NCBI GenBank assembly: GCA_003255025.1
Contig: QANY01006259.1
Span: 2,304,123 to 2,368,122, forward strand
Direction: 5' to 3'
Source: Datisca glomerata
Taxonomy: Eukaryota; Streptophyta; Magnoliopsida; Cucurbitales; Datiscaceae
DNA length: 64,000 nt
Made by a program: the position numbers and the translations under genes. The notes beneath the pieces were generated by a model. That model worked only from the letters and a program-made list of their open reading frames with translations, did not search any database and had not been told where the DNA came from. Below are positions 59,693-64,000 of this stretch, one piece after another. Every line of letters begins with the position of its first letter. Positions within the stretch are counted from its first letter, which is position 1.

Positions 59693-62600
59693 TCACATCT
59701 CCTCGGTGTACGATCCAGACGTCGGTTTTCGACTATCCTTATCTGATTCAGAATTCGTATATCCAGTGAGATTTAGGTCTTCACCTAAATAAACAAGCAT
59801 ATAATTTCTCGTTCTCCGGAGATACTTGAGAATGTGATTTACCGCAATCCAGTGTTCAAAACCAGGATTTGATTGATAACGACTGACAATTCCTACTATA
59901 TAATAGATGTCCCGTCTCATACACAACATGACATACATGAGACTCCCAACTGCTGATGCATAATGAACCTTTATCATATCATCTTCCTCCTGAGGTGTCC
60001 TAGGACACTGGTAATTGGAAATGACAATTCCATATTTGATCAATAACTGACATTCATTGGAAGTTTCCATAGAAAATTTATAGCACCTTATCAATATAAA
60101 ACGCCTGAGAAAGTGTCAAGAACTTGTTCTTTCTATCCATTAAGATTTGGATGCCTAGAACATAGTTCGCTTCTCCCAAATATTTCATTTGGAATTTCTC
60201 TGCTAACCACTTATTTACTTTCGACAAAGTTTCCACATCATTCCTAATGAATAGAATATCATCTACGTAAAGAACTGAGAAAATCACTTTCTTATCTTTG
60301 ATGTATTTTATAAACACAAGCTTCGTCAACATTTAGTTCGAAGGCATATGATTTAATAGTTTCATCAAATGTAAGATTCCAAGATCTTGATACTTGCTTC
60401 AATCCATAAATGGATTTAAGTAACTTGCATACTTTCTGATTTTGTCCCTTTTGCATGAACCCTTCTGGTTGCATCATATAAATGTTTTCTTCAAGATATC
60501 CATTAAGAAAGGCTGTCATAACATCCACGGCTATGGATAAAAGAATGCGAATGGATTTTAGCACGGCAACGGGAGAAAATGTCTCTTCATAATCAACTTT
60601 TTCCCTTCGAGTATAGCCCTTGGCTACTAGCTGTGGCTTGAAAGTCTCTACTTCCCATCTGCACCTCTTTTCTTCTTGAAAATCTATTTATATCCAATGT
60701 AATTGACTTATTCAGGTGAATTTACAAGTTCCAAGACAGAATTGGAATACATCGATTCCATTTCTTGGTTTATGGCATCTTGGCATTTCTCCTTTCCAGG
60801 ATCATCTATTGCCTCTCTAAAGGTCAATTGATCATCCTTATCAGTGCCTGACACTAGGACATGTGCTTCGTGTTCATAGCAAATGGGTTATCTTACAACC
60901 CTCCCACTACGATGTTGCACCAGGGTTTCCTCAACAAGAACAATGGATTCTATGGTTTGTCGTTTATCACTTAATGATGAAGATGGTATGATCTCATCAG
61001 ATGTGAGTTTCTCAAGAACTATTTTGCTCCGAGGTTTGTAGTTTATCATATAGTCATGTTCGAGGAAAGTAGCATTTGTCGATACAAATATTTTTTATCC
61101 TTGTGACTATAAAAGTAACCCCCTATTCTCTCTAGAGCATAGCCAACAAATATACACACTTCAGGCCTTAAGTCTAACTTTTCAGTTTTAGGTCTAAGAA
61201 CGTGAGCCGGACACCCCTATATACAGAAATTGTGCAAACTAGGTTTGAAGCCATTTTATAACTCTAAAGGTGTCTTGCTTACAGACTTAGATGGAACTAC
61301 ATTCAAAAAATAAATTGCCGTTTGAAGTGCCTATCCCCAAAATGTGAGTGGTAGTGATGAGTAGCTTAACATTGACCTAACCATATCCAATAAGGTTCTA
61401 TTTCTCCTTTCTGCAAAACCATTTTGCTGTGGTGTTCTAGGTGATCTGAGTTGGGATAGAATGTCATACTCATGTATGTAATCCTTAAATTATAAATTCA
61501 AGTATTAATCACTACGATCTAATCGAAGTGTTTTTATATATTTATCTAATTGATTTTCAGCTTTAAAGTCTTTAAATTTTTCAAAAGTTTTAGACTTTCT
61601 ATGTATTAGATAAGTATAACCGTATCTCGAGTAATTGTTAATAAAAGTGACAAAATACTCATACCCGCCTCTAGCTTGTACATTGATCGTTCCACAAACA
61701 TCACTATCTACTAGCTTAAGTGATACTTTGTCTCTTTGACCCTTTGTAGTAAAATGTCTCTTGGTCATTTTACCCTCTAGATATTATTCACAAACCGGAA
61801 TTTTTCCAACTTTTAGTTCTCTCAAAGGATAATCCTTTGTTAATCGGTTTATTCTGTCAAGATTAATATGTCCCAACCTAAGATGCCAAAGATACGTATC
61901 ACCCTCTTGAGAAACCTTTTGTCATTTATTTTCTTTAAGTTTTTCTACTTTAAATAATTTTGAATTATTTAATGTTCGTTTAGTTAGCTTAAGTATATAT
62001 AGTCCGTTTGAAACTATTGCATGACAAATATTAAAACCACTCTTTGAAATAACAATCATATTATTATTAAAAGAGTATCAAAATGCAAGATAAAGAAATC
62101 AAATTTTTAGAAAATCCAGGAATAAAATAAACATTGTTCAAAACAAGATAATTATTTTCAAAATTTAAATAAATTGTCCCCAATACTTTCGCTGAAACGA
62201 GCATACCACTGCCAACTCTCATCGTCACCTCGCCATCAGCAAACTCCTTTGAAAAATGAAGAATCTGCAAAGAAGAACAAACATGGTTTGTGGTCTCTGG
62301 ATTTATAATCCAGGATGACAAATCATTTTTCACTAAACAAACTTCAAGTACAAGTAAATCAAATTTACAGTTTCTTTTCTAGTGACCTTCAACTCCACAA
62401 TGGAAACATTTTTCTTTAGGTTATTTTTTCTTGGAGTTGTTGTCTTTCTTGTTCTTCTTGGCCTTAGGCGACTTCTTGGATTTCTTTCATTTCTTATCCT
62501 TATCATTATCATTTCCATTGTTCTTCTTCCTTTTGTTACTATTAACAATAGTAGAAGAAGATTTTTACTCGACAACATTTGCCTTGCTCTCTTTGGTCAT

Positions 62601-63199
62601 ACTCTTGTTGAGTGACTAAAAATATCTGTAGTTGATTCAACAATTGAGTCATGTTGAATTGTAACTTGTTCACAACATAGTGGATAGTGAATGCAGAAAA
62701 AGCAAGTGTGAGTGATTAAAGTATAATGCTGACTTGAGTTTGCTCATCAATGGTAGCCCCATGTACTTCTGTCTCATGCATTATTTTGATCATTTTCAAA
62801 ACATGTCCACGCACAGAAGTACCTTTCTTCATCTTAATAGTCATGTAGCTCCTAGTAGTTTCATGATGACTTTGATCAGATTGCTGCTAAAACATCGCCT
62901 GTAGAGATTCCATAATCTCATAGGCAGTTTCCATGCTTTGTTTTGAGAACATCGTTCATGCTCACAAGCATGTAGCACTTAGCCTTATTGTTGGACTGAA
63001 TCCAAGCATCAAATTTATCCCTAACGTTTTCCGGGGCATTGGTAGCGGGCTCCTCAAGACATTCCTTAGTAAGAACAAATTCGTGGTCCTCACATATAAG
63101 CATACAATTCAAATTCAATTTTTATCTTATGAAGTTATCTACATTCAATTTTCCGAGTGCAGTACAGAAGTAATAGAGTTGCCCATGGTAGACATAATA
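59693..63199 (-). pseudogene. copia gag-pol polyprotein remnant
   Basis: Begins MSTMGNSITSVLHSEN at about 63199, then a frameshift. Gag: CEDHEFVLTKECLEEPA. Zinc knuckle CFHCGVEGH-stop-KRNC (about 62400). Protease region SSWIINPETTNHVCSS (62310-62280), where the catalytic DSGA has become NPET. Integrase: LVDSDVCGTINVQARGGYEY (61700) and GSPRTPQQNGFAERRNRTLL (about 61440). RT: VDVMTAFLNGYLEENIYMMQ (60530) and VLYVDDILFIRND (60270). RNase H: YASAVGSLMYVMLCMRRDI (59950) to TGYTNSESDKDSRKPTSG (59740). Many stops. Confidence 0.87.
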
Positions 63200-64000
63200 A
63201 TAAATGAAAAGAAATAAAACATATATCATTCAATATAATTGAAAAAAATATAAAAAAATTTGGAATATAAATGTGATGCATGAATACAACATATCAAATA
63301 CATAAACTTAATAATTACTGATCCACGATAAGACAATCTAACAATTAATATGCCGCCTTAGGGTCAGTCAGATTAATTTTAAACTGTCTATGAAACATTC
63401 TCATTCTCATTGATTAAAACTTAAAATATCTCATATTTTTTCTTTTAATAAAAATGTATATTTTAATTGTGACTTTGTGAGTGTAACCCATTATTTTAGA
63501 ATCCATTACTTAATTTAGAAAATGCGGCCTTAGGGTCGATCAAATATAAAATAAATTACTTAGTTCTATCTTTATAAGAAGTTAACCTTGATATTGATAC
63601 AGTTCGAAATTTTCCTTAGGGGGACGAAAGCATAGCCTTCTCGAGGCCCTCACCATATCTCACGTTGTTCTACTAATAATAGAGACCATATGTTACATTG
63701 ACATGTAACATTCTCTCACTCACTATTTTATAATTAACGTGTTTCTACTTAACTAATCAATTAATTTCAAATTAATTACTAGTTACAATAACTCTCTAAA
63801 TGTAAAATTAATTATTAACCCAATCTATTTGGCTTGAGTTCATTTAACCTTCTTAAGAGCTTAAGACTAATTTAGGTGAACTTAGAATAACTAACTAATT
63901 ACATTCATCTAACTTTAATAAAATACTTTTAATTAAAGTCGGTTATCCTAAAAGCCTAACTAAACACATGCCTTTAGAATGATGTGATTACCAAGTATAA
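63200..64000 (-). other. Leader region of the right-hand copia element
   Basis: AT-rich non-coding DNA. It includes GGTCTCTATTATTAGTAG (minus strand, about 63690), which resembles the plus-strand copia leader at about 31595. A word repeated with CCTTAGGGTC (63356 and 63530) hints at an internal duplication. No primer-binding site or LTR end found. Confidence 0.4.

Larger units (their letters stand above)
59208..64000 (-). mobile_element. Ty1/copia retrotransposon, same family as the one at 32-37 kb, runs off right edge
   Basis: On the minus strand: long non-coding leader (64000-63200), gag, zinc knuckle, protease, integrase, RT, RNase H, purine tract, LTR. The 5' LTR lies outside the window. 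Frames are broken throughout. Confidence 0.88.

Overview
This window is eukaryotic nuclear DNA from a flowering plant, probably a eudicot. It is AT-rich, has spliced genes with GT-AG introns, and carries plant-type protein families and plant classes of transposable elements (Ty1/copia, Ty3/gypsy, L1-like LINEs, hAT, CACTA, Helitron, SINE). The species cannot be told from the sequence. Ambiguous bases sit beside long poly-G runs at 4926 and 46696, which suggests draft assembly sequence.

Four host genes can be modelled with every splice junction in phase. (1) 2777-4461 (+): a 164-residue plant protein of unknown function, 4 exons. (2) 5102-20398 (-): an ARABIDILLO-type F-box/LRR/armadillo-repeat protein, 12 exons, 917 residues; it is stretched to 15.3 kb by a 7.7-kb intron packed with nested transposons. 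(3) 40336-43706 (+): a CAT9-like cationic amino acid transporter, 8 exons, 567 residues. (4) 44824-46599 (-): a single-exon 591-residue membrane-anchored protein with DUF4408-like and DUF761-like ends. Genes 1 and 2 converge, and so do genes 3 and 4.

Everything else is mostly mobile DNA. 1-2002: copia element (-) running off the left edge, with a recognisable LTR and primer-binding site. Inside the ARABIDILLO introns: a SINE, a non-autonomous Helitron, and a LINE split by a 3.2-kb hAT transposon (perfect 8-bp target duplication) and by a second LINE. 21.5-25.05 kb: LINE (+). 25-31.2 kb: decayed Ty3/gypsy (-) with 3' tandem repeats. 31.2-37.6 kb: decayed copia (+) whose integrase is split by a 1.1-kb terminal-inverted-repeat element. 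37.6-39.9 kb: a repeat-rich stretch with a CACTA terminus, then a gypsy fragment. 46.96-52.81 kb: an apparently full-length L1-like LINE (-) with a 14-bp target duplication. 53.0-53.7 kb: nested MITE-like elements. 54306-59207: a 4.9-kb CACTA-type element that carries exon fragments resembling a plant SKI3 (TPR) gene, i.e. a Pack-CACTA. 59.2 kb to the right edge: a copia element (-) of the same family as the one at 32-37 kb.

The most interesting objects are the gene-capturing CACTA element, the layered insertions in the ARABIDILLO intron, the precisely delimited Helitron, and a palindrome with an adjacent G-box just upstream of the CAT9-like gene. I found no prokaryote-type system, CRISPR array, rRNA or genuine tRNA gene.
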